64,000 nucleotides of DNA from DASYHS01 sp035998295 (GCF_035998295.1 NZ_DASYHS010000207.1:1-64000); one strand, 5' to 3'; positions 34,936-43,901 are shown, counted from the stretch's first letter. A program made the numbers and translations. Notes: generated from the letters alone by a model not told the origin.

Positions 34936-35366
34936 TCCTCCCTCTGCGCGTCCGGCGCCGCCGCCCGTCCGCCTCCCCACGAATCGAGCCTGCGGCCGGT
35001 GAACCTCGGGGGCGATCCGGGCGCGACTGCAAACGCCCGCCAGCCGGTCCGACCGCGAGGCAGAACGTCAGTCGACCTCACCGGGGCCCGACTTCCAAGG
35101 AAAGCCAGGCGTAAATTCTCTCGATGGTTGAGCGTCGGTTGCCGGGACCGGAAACGGGCATGGGAGACTTCGAGAACTGGAGCCGGGGTTTCTAACGCTC
35201 TACCAGGCCTTGCAGTCGCGTGCGCCCGCTTTCCACCCGATGCGAAGCAGCCCGATCCGGCAGGAAATCCAACCGAAGGGAGTGGAAGGTATCCTTGACT
35301 CCCTTAATTGGAGATGAGATTGAACGCTATAACCTCTTATGCGTTCCGCTGCCTCCGGGGTGAGCT
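34936..35366. other. 430-bp gap before the DUF2726 gene
   Basis: No convincing gene: the one open frame (34999-35298) has arginine-rich, random-looking content. From about 35281 to 35345 the sequence is less GC-rich, with TATAAC at 35328-35333 as a possible -10 for the next gene. On the minus strand near 35205-35150 a GGTAGAGCG and a GTTC-rich stretch recall tRNA D- and T-arms, but no cloverleaf can be built. Confidence 0.5.
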
Positions 35367-35927
35367 TTGGAAACGGTCCTGACCGCCGCACTGATCGCGT
35401 TCGCGGCATATCACTTCAAGTTCCGTGCGGAACTGCAGCGCAAGCGCGAAAACTCCGCCAGGTTCAGCACGAGGGACACTGCCAATCAGCTCCGTTTCGT
35501 CATGAACGCCGCCTTTCGCAAGAAAAGCGTGATGAGCCGGGCGGAATACCTCGTCTTCCGGACCATCGAGGGTCTGGTGAAGGCTTCGGGCAAGGGGCAC
35601 CGGGTCTTCGCGCAGACCAGCCTCGGCGAGATCATCGGCACCGAAGACCGCAAGGCGTTCGAGTCCATCAACAGCAAGCGCATCGATATCCTGATCATCG
35701 ATCCTTTCGGCCAGCCGGCGGTCGCCGTCGAATACCAGGGCGGCGGCCATTACCAGGGCGACGCCGCCGGGCGCGACGCGGTCAAGAAGGAAGCCTTGCG
35801 CAAGGCCGGGGTCGCGTATGTCGAGGTTCAGGACGGTGAAAGCGATGAGGGGGTCAGGCGCAAAGTGCTGGACGCCCTTGGGTGGAGCCATGCCGCCGCG
35901 GGGAGCACGAAGGCCGAGGCCGGATGA
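35367..35927 (+). CDS. DUF2726-domain protein, nuclease-like fold
   Basis: The 186-residue product has one N-terminal hydrophobic segment (ETVLTAALIAFAAYHFKF), a basic linker, then a DUF2726 domain. MSRAEYLVFRTIEGLVK is followed by RIDILIIDPFGQPAVAVEYQ, GGGHYQGDAAGRDAVKKEAL and KAGVAYVEV. The D-x(n)-E-x-Q pattern is that of PD-(D/E)xK restriction-like folds. It may be a membrane-anchored nuclease or nucleic-acid-binding protein. A TTG start is required for the hydrophobic segment and follows GGGGTGAG. Its leader is AT-richer than the neighbourhood, hinting at acquisition. Confidence 0.7.
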   Translation: METVLTAALIAFAAYHFKFRAELQRKRENSARFSTRDTANQLRFVMNAAFRKKSVMSRAEYLVFRTIEGLVKASGKGHRVFAQTSLGEIIGTEDRKAFESINSKRIDILIIDPFGQPAVAVEYQGGGHYQGDAAGRDAVKKEALRKAGVAYVEVQDGESDEGVRRKVLDALGWSHAAAGSTKAEAG

Positions 35928-35986
35928 AGGCTGCGGCGCATTGCGTGGCGCGGGCTGCGGTCCCGCCCTCGCCGCGGACATGAATC

Positions 35987-36012
35987 GGCCCGGCCCCCGA
36001 AGGGGCCGGGCC
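35987..36012. terminator. Shared hairpin between the DUF2726 gene and trxA
   Basis: GGCCCGGCCCC and GGGGCCGGGCC form an 11-bp stem with a CGAA loop. On the plus strand it is followed by GTTCGTTT, weakly U-rich. It lies between convergent genes and probably ends both. Confidence 0.7.
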
Positions 36013-36039
36013 GTTCGTTTCGGTGCCGGTCGGACCTCG

Positions 36040-36360
36040 TCAGAGCGAGGATTCGACCCACTGCTGCAACTGGGTCTTCGGCAGCGCGCCGATCTTGGTC
36101 GCCGCCACCTTGCCGTCCTTGAACAGCATCAGCGTCGGGATGCCGCGCACGCCGTACTGCGCCGGGGTGTTCGGGTTCTCGTCGACGTTGAGCTTGACGA
36201 CGGTCAGCCGGCCCTGCAGGTCGTTCGCGATGTCCTCCAGGGCGGGGGCGATCATGCGGCACGGGCCGCACCACTCCGCCCAGAAATCCACCAGGACCGG
36301 CTGCTGGGAGTCCAGCACGTCGGACTTGAAGGTGGCGTCGGTGATTTTCGTGGTGCTCAT
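36040..36360 (-). CDS. trxA: Thioredoxin 1
   Basis: This 106-residue disulfide reductase has the active site WAEWCGPCRMIAPAL, the buried Asp in VDFWAEW and the cis-Pro in RGIPTLMLFKDG. It carries no signal peptide, so it is cytoplasmic. In the class it normally sits between addA and folC; here extra genes separate it from addA (39030) on one side and from folC on the other. Confidence 0.97.
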   Translation of the reverse strand: MSTTKITDATFKSDVLDSQQPVLVDFWAEWCGPCRMIAPALEDIANDLQGRLTVVKLNVDENPNTPAQYGVRGIPTLMLFKDGKVAATKIGALPKTQLQQWVESSL

Positions 36361-36500
36361 GGTGTCCCTTGTCTCCGGTGAACGGGCCGGCTTCGGCCGG
36401 TGCCGTGGAGCTGCCTAGGCTGCCTGCGTTGCGGTTCGCTCGAATGTAAGGGCACCACCCACCCCGGTCAAGTCGCCCACTCTCCTTATAGTAGCAGAAA

Positions 36501-36701
36501 TTACTTCTGCTTATCGTCTCGGTGCTTCTTCGCCGACTTCCTGTCCTCTTCGACCTCGCGGCCCAGCTCGTCGACGGCCTTCGGGTCGATCCCGCGGGCC
36601 TCGTCGAGTTTCTTCTCGCCCTTCTTGCGGTCGCCCGAGACCATGTCGTCGAGCGCCTCCTCGGCGAGGTCGTGCGCCTTGTCGTGCTTGTCCTCGGCCA
36701 T
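36501..36701 (-). CDS. Small highly charged protein (66 aa)
   Basis: ATG 36701 follows AGGAAAGGA. The 66-residue product is mostly Lys, Asp, Glu and Arg (MAEDKHDKAHDLAEEALDDM at the start, HRDDKQK at the end) and should be a soluble helical or disordered protein. No known family; similar small charged proteins are often stress-induced, which is only a guess here. The gap between it and trxA is AT-richer than average. Confidence 0.6.
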   Translation of the reverse strand: MAEDKHDKAHDLAEEALDDMVSGDRKKGEKKLDEARGIDPKAVDELGREVEEDRKSAKKHRDDKQK

Positions 36702-36918
36702 AGCCGTATCCTTTCCTGGCTGGTTCCCTGCAGCGAAAACCGGGACGTGGTTGCGAGGTTCCTGTGCCGCCGCCGCAAATTCGCCCGCGCGTCCGGGATG
36801 AAAGCCCCGCGTCGCGCGTTCTCACGGTGCGGGTTCCTTCTGCCGCCGGGACCCGCCGGCCGCGGCACCCGGGGGGGACGAATGCCGCGGCCGTCCCGGC
36901 GGTAATCGGGAAACGGAC

Positions 36919-37512
36919 ATGGACCAGAACGAGCGCCGCATCATCGACGACCTGTTCGGCAAGCTGCGCCAAGCCGAGGGCCAGGGCGGCCCGCGCGACT
37001 CCGAAGCCGAGCGCCACATCGCCGAGCGCCTGTCGGCCCAGCCGGCGGCGCCCTACTACATGACGCAGGCGATCGTGATCCAGGAGCAGGCCCTGGCCGC
37101 GGCCCAGGACCGCATCCAGGAGCTGGAGGGCGAGCTGCGCAGCCGCCCCGCCGGCGGCGGCTTCCTCGCCGGGCTGTTCGGCGGCGGCAGGCCGGACCCC
37201 GCCCGCCAGCCCGCACCCCCGCCCGCCGCCGCGTCCGGCCGGCGGCACGACCTCGCGGCAAGCCAGCCGTCCGGGCCCTGGGGCCGGCCGGGCGGCGGCA
37301 GCTTCCTCGGCGGCGCGCTGCAGACGGCGATGGCGGTGGCCGGCGGCGTGGTCGTCGGCAACATGATCGCCGGGCTGCTGGCCCCCAAGCCTGCCGTCGC
37401 CGCCGAGCCGGAGCCCGATCCCGCCGAGGACGTGGCCGCCGAGGATACCGCTGAAGAGCCGGGAGAAGAGGCCGCCGGCGACTGGGGCGACTTCGGCGAC
37501 GAGGAGTTCTGA
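36919..37512 (+). CDS. DUF2076 protein
   Basis: The 197-residue protein begins MDQNERRIIDDLFGKLRQAE and continues AAPYYMTQAIVIQEQALAAA, the DUF2076 signature. It then has a coiled coil, a Gly/Pro-rich linker, a hydrophobic glycine-rich segment (TAMAVAGGVVVGNMIAGLLA) and a very acidic tail ending DWGDFGDEEF. The family is widespread in proteobacteria and has no established function; the hydrophobic segment suggests membrane contact. Confidence 0.85.
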   Translation: MDQNERRIIDDLFGKLRQAEGQGGPRDSEAERHIAERLSAQPAAPYYMTQAIVIQEQALAAAQDRIQELEGELRSRPAGGGFLAGLFGGGRPDPARQPAPPPAAASGRRHDLAASQPSGPWGRPGGGSFLGGALQTAMAVAGGVVVGNMIAGLLAPKPAVAAEPEPDPAEDVAAEDTAEEPGEEAAGDWGDFGDEEF

Positions 37513-37524
37513 CCCCGTCCCGCC

Positions 37525-38193
37525 CTACCGGTGCGCCCCGACGCCGACCTGCGCGCACATCGAGAACAGCGGGCAGGTCGAGCAGCGTGGGCGCACGCCC
37601 GTGCACACCGCCTTGCCGAAGGGGACGAGGCGCTCGTTGATCTCGATCCAGTAGCGTTGCGGCAGCTTGGCCGCCAGCGCGTCCATGGTCCGCTCCGGCG
37701 TCGCCGTCGCGACGTAGCCCCAGCGGTTGGCGACCCGGTGGACGTGGACGTCGACCGCGATCGCCGGCCGGTCGAACCCGACCGCGAGCGTGAGGGCGGC
37801 GATCTTGGGGCCGACGCCCCGGAACGCCGTCAGCCCCTCCATCGTGTCCGGCACGGCGCCGTCGTGGCGCTCCAGTATCTCGCGCGCGATGCGCCTGAGG
37901 TCGCGGGCCTTCGGCTCGGGGAAGGTGGCCCCGTCCAGCAGCAAGGCCAGCCGGTCCTCGTCGAGCGCCGAGATCGCGTCCGGCGTCGCCGCGACGTCGA
38001 ACAGGCGCTCGCACACCACCGTCGTCGTCTCGTCGCGCGTGCGCGCCGAGATCAGCGCGCCGACCAGCTGCTCGAACGGCGAGGCATGCCCGCGGTCGCG
38101 CAGCTCGAACATCGCCGCCTTCGGCAGGCCGGCGGTCGCGATGCGCAGCCGGCGGAACGCCTCGTCGACGTCGAAGGGGGCCTTCGCTTCCAT
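37525..38193 (-). CDS. Endonuclease III-like DNA glycosylase
   Basis: This 222-residue HhH-GPD protein has the helix-hairpin-helix FRGVGPKIAALTL with the catalytic Lys, the catalytic Asp in VDVHVHRVANRWG, and a C-terminal iron-sulfur loop CTGVRPRCSTCPLFSMC with the C-x6-C-x2-C-x5-C spacing of Nth. It should excise oxidised pyrimidines or cleave at abasic sites. I chose the ATG at 38193; an in-frame start at 38247 would add 18 residues. Whether it is the housekeeping Nth or a paralogue cannot be told from this window. Confidence 0.9.
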   Translation of the reverse strand: MEAKAPFDVDEAFRRLRIATAGLPKAAMFELRDRGHASPFEQLVGALISARTRDETTTVVCERLFDVAATPDAISALDEDRLALLLDGATFPEPKARDLRRIAREILERHDGAVPDTMEGLTAFRGVGPKIAALTLAVGFDRPAIAVDVHVHRVANRWGYVATATPERTMDALAAKLPQRYWIEINERLVPFGKAVCTGVRPRCSTCPLFSMCAQVGVGAHR

Positions 38194-38348
38194 GCCGGCG
38201 CCAACAGCCGGCGCGCGCCCGCGGTCGCGCGCATCTCCAACTTTCATTTGATTCGGCTGCCGAACGCGACCATGTTCCGCCGACGGCCACGAGGCCGGTT
38301 CCGGGATCGGACCTGACCCAGGTGCCCCTGCGCGTTCGCGACACGGTC

Positions 38349-38684
38349 ATGAAGCTGCTGGCGGTGCTGTTCGCGGTCCTGACCGCGTCGGCGTCGCTTT
38401 CGGTCGTGCCCCACCGGGGCCCGCTCCCGGCGCCCTCCGGCGCGCTGGAGGGCGGCTACGCCCAGTGGGCGGCGGGCGGGTTCCTGCACGCCCTGCATCC
38501 GGCACCCCTCGTCCAGGAAAAGAAGCACCCGCCGCGCGCGGACGGCCCGGACGAGCTTGCCGCCGATGCCGCGCCCGCCGCCCACGCCGCGCTGGCCGCC
38601 GGCCGGCAGCCGGACTCGGGCGCACCGCCTCCGGCGCGGGGGCGTGCCGGACCCCGTTTCCCGACCGGGCCGCCGTTCGCCTGA
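38349..38684 (+). CDS. Small exported protein with C-terminal GPRFPTGPPFA
   Basis: MKLLAVLFAVLTASASLS at 38349 is a good signal peptide. An in-frame GTG at 38322 would add nine residues. The 111-residue product is Ala/Pro-rich, contains HALHPAPLVQEKKHPP, and ends AGPRFPTGPPFA. The same ending (TGPRSPTGPPAA) is found on the otherwise different exported protein at 51636-52052, which suggests a shared C-terminal tag or family. Function unknown. Confidence 0.6.
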   Translation: MKLLAVLFAVLTASASLSVVPHRGPLPAPSGALEGGYAQWAAGGFLHALHPAPLVQEKKHPPRADGPDELAADAAPAAHAALAAGRQPDSGAPPPARGRAGPRFPTGPPFA

Positions 38685-38729
38685 GACGATTCCTTCTCCA
38701 GCGAACGCAACCCCATCGGGACATCCGCC

Positions 38730-38984
38730 ATGACGACCCCCCGCGACCCGGCGCGCCGCCCGCGGCTCGAAGCCGTGCTCGGCGCCCTCAGCGCCACGTT
38801 CTTCCTTCTCGTGACCCTGCTGCCCATCCCCCTCGGCCTGGTCTGGGTCTGCGCCGACTATGCCGGCCTGCCGGACGTCGTGCGCGACGGCCTGCCGATC
38901 CCCGTCGCCGCCGCCGGCCTCGTCGCCGCCTTCCGCTTCCTGCGCCAGGGCATCGCGCTCGAAGCCGAGCGCCTGTACCAGTAG
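38730..38984 (+). CDS. Small membrane protein (84 aa)
   Basis: The 84-residue product has two hydrophobic segments (ATFFLLVTLLPIPLGLVWV and IPVAAAGLVAAFRFL) with a basic N-terminus, and should lie in the inner membrane. ATG 38730 is 45 bases after the preceding gene. No known family. A terminator for addA follows on the opposite strand. Confidence 0.6.
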   Translation: MTTPRDPARRPRLEAVLGALSATFFLLVTLLPIPLGLVWVCADYAGLPDVVRDGLPIPVAAAGLVAAFRFLRQGIALEAERLYQ

Positions 38985-38985
38985 G

Positions 38986-39017
38986 AGAAAATCCCCCTTC
39001 CGTGCAACGGGAGGGGG
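38986..39017 (-). terminator. Terminator of addA
   Basis: On the minus strand CCCCCTCCCG and CGGAAGGGGG pair (one mismatch/wobble) around TTGCA and are followed by ATTTTCT. It lies just past the addA stop. Confidence 0.75.
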
Positions 39018-39029
39018 TGGGCCCCGCCG

Positions 39030-42000
39030 CTAGGGCGCCCAGCGGTCCAGCAGCGCCGGGCTCAGCGGCATCAGTCGCGGCCCGTCGGTCCACAGCAGCA
39101 GGCAGTGGACCGGCCGGCCCGGGTAGATCAGCGCCAGCGCGGCGCGATACGCCGCCATCTGCTGGAGATAGACCGGCGAGACGTCCTCCTCCCGGAGCGG
39201 AGGGGGACGGTTCGTCTTGTAGTCGACGACCCACACGCCGTCCCCGTCGACCAGCAGCCGGTCGATCTGGCCGGACAGCACCCGGTCGGGCGCCACGACG
39301 CCGACCACCGGCACCTCCGCCCGGCTGCCCGGCCCGAACAGCCGGGCGAAGCGGGCGTCCTCCAGCACTGCGACCGTCTCGCGCGCGATCTCGTCCCGCA
39401 GTTCCGCCGTCAGCCCGTGCGCGGGGCGCGCCAGCCAGGTGCGCGCGGCCTCCGCGCGGCTCTCCGGCGCCAGTTCGGGCAACGTCTGCAGCAGCCGGTG
39501 GACCAGCGTCCCGCGCAGGAACCGCGCCCCGTCCCCGGGGCCGAGCGGCGAGCGCACGGCCGGTTCCGGCTGGTCCGGGCGCGACGGCGTCAGTGGGCGC
39601 GACGGCCGCGGCTCCTCGGGCGGCGGCTGGTGCGCCCAGGCCGGCAGCCGGTGGTGCGCCCGTTCGCGCGCGACGCCCATGCCGTCGGCGCGCGACGGCA
39701 CGGTCTGGTGCCCCTTCAGCCGCCAGCCCGGCCCCCGCCAGCCCTGGGGGCTGCGGTCGGTGAAGTCGAACTCGACCGGCTCGGCCGATTCCTCCATCGC
39801 CGCTTCGGCCAGCCGGTACCAGCAGGCCGCGCCGGGGGCGCGCCGCCCCTGCCAGCCGCAGATGTAGAGGCGGTCCTCCGACCGGGTCAGCGCGACGTAC
39901 AGCAGGCGGCGGTATTCCTGGTCGCGCCGCCGGTCGGCCCGTGCGCGCGCCTCGGCGCAGCTCCTGTCCTCCGAGGTCCGGCGCGGCGCGAACAGCGGCA
40001 CGTCCAGCTCCCCGTCCGGCCACAGGACGCGCGGTCCCTGGGTCGGCACGCCCATGGTGTCGGGCAGGAACACGACCGGCGCCTGCAGGCCCTTGGAGCC
40101 GTGGACGGTCATGATCCTGAGCCGCCCGCCGTCCTCGCCGTCGTCCTGCTCCAGCTCGCGCTTGATCTCGGCGTCGCTGGTCTCCAGCCAGTGCTGGAAG
40201 CCCTGCAGCGACGGCGGATGGCCGCGCTCGTAGGCGAGGCAGGCGGACAGGAACTCGTCCAGCGGGTCCTCGGCGTCGGGGCCGAGGCGCGAGAGGATCG
40301 CGCGCCTTCCGCTGCCGCCGACGCCGGGATCGGCGGGGCAGGGCGCGCTCAGCACGCCGGCGAACAGCTCGAACGGGCGCACGAAGTCGGTCTCGGCCAG
40401 GCGCGCGGCCAGCCAGTCGTGGGCGGCGCGCCAGATCCCCGCGAACAGCGTGCCGTCGGCCTCCGCCCGCGCCGAGAGCGCCTGCCAAAGCGAGCCGCGG
40501 CGGTTCCAGGCGATCTCGAACAGCTGCTCCTCCGACAGGCCGATCAGCGGCCCCTTCAGCACGGTGGCGAGCGTCAGGTCGTCGTCTGGCAGCAGCAGGA
40601 AGTTGCCGAGCGCCAGCAGGTCCATGACGCTGATCTGGCTGGTCAGCACCATGCGGTCGACGCCGGCCACCGGCACGCCGCGTTCCTTGCAGGCGCGCAC
40701 CAGCTCCTCGACGAAGCCGGTACGCCGGCGCACCAGGACCATGACGTCGCCGGGCTGCACCGGCCGGCCGCGCGCCTCCAGCCGTTCGCCGCGATCCAGC
40801 CAGCCGCGCACCGTCGCCGCGATAACGGCGGCCAGCCGGGCCGACGGCGCGTCGGCGCGCTCGCGCGCCAGCGGCGGCGCCCAGGGCTCGGGGTCGGGGC
40901 GTTCCTCCGGCACGACCGGCGGCCACAGCTCGACCAGCCCGGCATGGCCGCGCCGGAACGGCACGTGGCGGATCACGGTCGAGGCTTCGAAGGCGACGCC
41001 GTCGCGCGCGGCCTCCATCCGGAATACGCCGTCCACCACCTCCAGCACCGTGGCGGTGGAGCGGAACGAGATCTCCAGGTCGACGCGCGACCACAGCGCC
41101 TGCGCCTCGGCGACGTGGCGGCCGAAATGGTCGCGCATGCGCGCGAATTCCGCCGGGTCGGCGCGCTGGAAGCTGTAGATGGACTGCTTCTCGTCGCCGA
41201 CCGCGAACAGGGTGCGCGTGACGTCGCGCGCCCCGGCGCCGGCGAAGAACTCCTCGGCGATCGCGGCCACGACCTGCCACTGGTCGGGGTTGGTGTCCTG
41301 TGCCTCGTCGATCAGCAGGTGGTCGAGCCCGCCGTCGAGCTTGAACAGCACCCAGGGTGCGCCGGGATCGCGCAGCAGGTCCAGCGCGCGCAGGATCAGG
41401 TCGTCGTAGTCGAGCCGGGCGCGCCCGCCCTTCAGATCCCCATAGCGATCGAGCAGCGCGTCGGCGAGGCGCAGCAGCGCCGCCGTCCCCGCGGCGACGC
41501 CGGCCGCGCGCACGCGCTCGGTCGCCTCGACGAGCCGTGCCGCCTCGCGCTCCAGCGCCTCGGCCGCCGCGGGCAGGCCGGCGGCGGCCTTCTTGGTGAT
41601 CAGCGTCTTGCGAGGCTGGCCCTCGGCGGTCAGGAACAGGCGGGCGAAGGTCTGGAAGGTGACGGCGCGCCGGTCGGCCGTCTCCAGCCAGGCGCGGATC
41701 GCGGTCGCGCGCTCGCGGTCGGCGTCGCTGCCGCCGTCCAGCGCGGTGCAGGCGTCGCGCAGCCCCGGCCCGTCGAAGGCGTCGTCGCGGCAGATCTCCT
41801 CCAGCACGCCGGCGTCGTCGGTGCCCGGCGGCACGCCGAGATGGGCGTACACGGCGGCGATGGTGCCCTCCAGCCCGCCATGGCGTTCCAGGATGCGGCG
41901 GATGCGCCCGCGCTCGGAGGCGAGCATGCGCAGGATCTCGGCGAAGTCGTCCTGGCCGACGTCGCGGGTGAGGCGCCGCAGCGCATGGCCGAGCGCGGTG

Positions 42001-42530
42001 TCGGGCGCGGCGCGCGCGCCGCGCAGCACGCCGTCGCGCGCCTCGGCCAGCAGCTCTTCCGCCGTGCGGTCGTCCATCACCTCGAAATGCGGCGGCAGGC
42101 GCGCTTCCAGCGGGAAGCGGCGCAGCAGCGACTGGCAGAAGGCGTGGATGGTCTGGATCTTCATGCCGCCGGGGCAGTCGACGACCTGGGCGAACAGGCG
42201 GCGCGCGGTCGTGCGCGTCGCGGCGTCGGGGCGCTCGCCGCACAGGTCGAACAGCCGGTCCTCCAGGTCCGCGTCCTCGGCGGTGGCCCAGCGCGCGAGC
42301 GTGGCGTTGATGCGGTTCGCCATCTCGGCGGCGGCCGCCTTGGTGAAGGTGAGGCACAGGATGCGGTGCGGCGGCGTGCCCGACAGCATCAGGCGCAGCA
42401 CGCGGTCGGTCAGCACCTTGGTCTTGCCGGTGCCGGCCGACGCCCCGACCCAGACCGAGCATTCGGGATCGGAAGCCGAGCGCTGCTTCACGTTGGGATC
42501 GATCGGGACGACGCGGTCGGCGAGGATCAT
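39030..42530 (-). CDS. addA: AddA: helicase-nuclease subunit for double-strand break repair
   Basis: The 1166-residue protein unwinds and trims double-strand breaks with AddB before RecA loading. It has Walker A in VWVGASAGTGKTKVLTDRVL, motif II LLIDEAQDTNPDQW, SIYSFQRADP, TVHGSKGLQAPVVFLPDT and YVALTRSEDRLYICG. The C-terminal nuclease has GQIDRLLVDG and VWVVDYKTNRPP (PD-(D/E)xK motif). It is separated from addB by a 2.7-kb insert, although the two are usually adjacent. Confidence 0.97.
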   Translation of the reverse strand: MILADRVVPIDPNVKQRSASDPECSVWVGASAGTGKTKVLTDRVLRLMLSGTPPHRILCLTFTKAAAAEMANRINATLARWATAEDADLEDRLFDLCGERPDAATRTTARRLFAQVVDCPGGMKIQTIHAFCQSLLRRFPLEARLPPHFEVMDDRTAEELLAEARDGVLRGARAAPDTALGHALRRLTRDVGQDDFAEILRMLASERGRIRRILERHGGLEGTIAAVYAHLGVPPGTDDAGVLEEICRDDAFDGPGLRDACTALDGGSDADRERATAIRAWLETADRRAVTFQTFARLFLTAEGQPRKTLITKKAAAGLPAAAEALEREAARLVEATERVRAAGVAAGTAALLRLADALLDRYGDLKGGRARLDYDDLILRALDLLRDPGAPWVLFKLDGGLDHLLIDEAQDTNPDQWQVVAAIAEEFFAGAGARDVTRTLFAVGDEKQSIYSFQRADPAEFARMRDHFGRHVAEAQALWSRVDLEISFRSTATVLEVVDGVFRMEAARDGVAFEASTVIRHVPFRRGHAGLVELWPPVVPEERPDPEPWAPPLARERADAPSARLAAVIAATVRGWLDRGERLEARGRPVQPGDVMVLVRRRTGFVEELVRACKERGVPVAGVDRMVLTSQISVMDLLALGNFLLLPDDDLTLATVLKGPLIGLSEEQLFEIAWNRRGSLWQALSARAEADGTLFAGIWRAAHDWLAARLAETDFVRPFELFAGVLSAPCPADPGVGGSGRRAILSRLGPDAEDPLDEFLSACLAYERGHPPSLQGFQHWLETSDAEIKRELEQDDGEDGGRLRIMTVHGSKGLQAPVVFLPDTMGVPTQGPRVLWPDGELDVPLFAPRRTSEDRSCAEARARADRRRDQEYRRLLYVALTRSEDRLYICGWQGRRAPGAACWYRLAEAAMEESAEPVEFDFTDRSPQGWRGPGWRLKGHQTVPSRADGMGVARERAHHRLPAWAHQPPPEEPRPSRPLTPSRPDQPEPAVRSPLGPGDGARFLRGTLVHRLLQTLPELAPESRAEAARTWLARPAHGLTAELRDEIARETVAVLEDARFARLFGPGSRAEVPVVGVVAPDRVLSGQIDRLLVDGDGVWVVDYKTNRPPPLREEDVSPVYLQQMAAYRAALALIYPGRPVHCLLLWTDGPRLMPLSPALLDRWAP

Positions 42531-42677
42531 CGGGCTGCCCGGCTGCGGATACCCCCTTGTACCGGAGCGGGCGGGGGAGGGGGAAGGGCGTTGGCCATGC
42601 TCCCCGTGGGCACGTGCGGCGGTGTGCTATATGCGTGGGATTGATGGCCGCGAAGCAAGCCGGCGGTATCCTGATCG

Positions 42678-43214
42678 ATGAAGCGACGCTCCTTCCTGCT
42701 TTCATGCCTCGGGCTCGTCATGGCCGGGAGCGTGCCGTTGGCCTGGCGCGCCTATCCGGCGCCCGAAACGGCCATACTGCCGCCGGGCGTCCAGGCCGAC
42801 CGGATCGTGGTTCGGAAAGCCCGGCGGGAAATGACGCTCTGGCGAGGTGGAGAGCCGTTCAAGACCTATGAGGTGGCCCTGGGGCAGGGTGAGCCGGGAC
42901 CCAAGCGGCGCGAAGGCGACAACAGAACGCCGGAAGGGATCTACCGCATCAGCGGACGCAATCCGAACAGTGCCTATCACCTCTCGCTGCGCATCAGCTA
43001 TCCTGAACCTCGCGACGTCGCAGCGGCGCAGGCCCGTGGAGAGCCGCCGGGGAGCGACATCATGATCCACGGCATTCGCAACGGGTTCGGCTGGCTCGGT
43101 ACCCTGCACCGGCAGTTGGACTGGACCGCCGGATGCATCGCCGTGACCAACGCCGAGATCGAGGAGATCTGGCGGGCGGTCCCGGACGGAACGCCCATCG
43201 AGATCCTGCCATGA
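42678..43214 (+). CDS. Exported L,D-transpeptidase (YkuD)
   Basis: This 178-residue protein has a signal of the twin-arginine kind (MKRRSFLLSCLGLVMAG), then the YkuD domain ending in the active site IMIHGIRNGFGWLGTLHRQL and WTAGCIAVTN with nucleophile Cys153. Such enzymes cross-link peptidoglycan or attach proteins to it. It is divergent from addA and precedes the second toxin-antitoxin pair. The usual SxGC reads TAGC. Confidence 0.9.
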   Translation: MKRRSFLLSCLGLVMAGSVPLAWRAYPAPETAILPPGVQADRIVVRKARREMTLWRGGEPFKTYEVALGQGEPGPKRREGDNRTPEGIYRISGRNPNSAYHLSLRISYPEPRDVAAAQARGEPPGSDIMIHGIRNGFGWLGTLHRQLDWTAGCIAVTNAEIEEIWRAVPDGTPIEILP

Positions 43215-43284
43215 CCGGCCCGAAGGCTCTCCTCCCGGGGGAGGGGCAATGGATGAAAAGCCTCCATCCAGGACCGTGCACAGA

Positions 43285-43644
43285 TCAAGCCGCATCCAGC
43301 GCGGCTACGACTGCCTCGGGGTTCCGCTCGATCACCGTGAGGTAGGCTTGGGACGCTGCATCGGGCACGCGCCGTCCCTGCTCCCAGTCGCGGACGGTCG
43401 CGAGCGGAATGCGAAACCGCTCCGCGAAAGCCGCTTGCGACAGTCCGAGCCGGCCGCGGATGTTCCGGATGCGGCCGGCGACCGCGAGGCGATCCATTTC
43501 CGCATCGGTGAGGATCGGTGCGGCGTCCGGGTTCTCTGCGACCTGACGGGCAATATCGTCGTCGGTCATGGCGTCGACGACCTTCCAATCGACTTCGCGG
43601 AGAGCCTTCTCGGCATCTTCCCTGGTCATCTTCACCGTAGCCAT
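43285..43644 (-). CDS. Helix-turn-helix antitoxin of the second BrnT-type pair
   Basis: The 119-residue protein has an acidic N-terminal half and the XRE-type HTH IRGRLGLSQAAFAERFRIP followed by VRDWEQGRRVPDAASQAY. It matches the antitoxin at 7807-8169 over most of its length, including the middle MxDDxI/V-containing segment. Its start overlaps the toxin end by 13 bases. It should bind the toxin and repress the operon. Confidence 0.9.
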   Translation of the reverse strand: MATVKMTREDAEKALREVDWKVVDAMTDDDIARQVAENPDAAPILTDAEMDRLAVAGRIRNIRGRLGLSQAAFAERFRIPLATVRDWEQGRRVPDAASQAYLTVIERNPEAVVAALDAA

Positions 43645-43892
43645 CTGCGCTGCTCCCTGGCGTTGGCCTTACGGACGGAGATGAGGCGGTAGGCGTCGCC
43701 TCTCATCGTGTAGACGCAGGCGAAGAGGCGTCCGGCAACCAAGCCGTAGGCGACCCGTCGGCTTTCGCTGTACTCGCGAGCGTCAGGGATATCGGCGACA
43801 CAATGCTCCAGGACCATCTGACCGAGGGCGAGCGACACCCCGTGCTTGCTCCGATTGGCCTGATCCTTGGCCGTGTCGAATTCGATATCCAT
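43632..43892 (-). CDS. BrnT-family toxin (second copy)
   Basis: The 86-residue protein starts MDIEFDTAKDQANRSKHGV, the BrnT opening, and ends VYTMRGDAYRLISVRKANAREQ. VYTMRGD followed by R-x-I-S-x-R-x-A-x-x-RE is shared with the toxin at 7572-7835. The ATG at 43892 begins exactly at the family N-terminus. The palindromic operator lies only 10-26 bases upstream. It sits in the insert between addA and addB. Confidence 0.85.
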   Translation of the reverse strand: MDIEFDTAKDQANRSKHGVSLALGQMVLEHCVADIPDAREYSESRRVAYGLVAGRLFACVYTMRGDAYRLISVRKANAREQRRWLR

Positions 43893-43901
43893 GAAGGAAA
43901 A

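Noticed and set aside
35150..35215. Degenerate tRNA on the minus strand
   Set aside because: GGTAGAGCG and a GTTC-containing stretch resemble D- and T-arms, but no acceptor or anticodon stem can be formed.
34999..35298. Open frame of 99 codons in the gap after the EamA gene
   Set aside because: Arg/Pro/Gly-rich random-looking translation, no ribosome site and no family resemblance.
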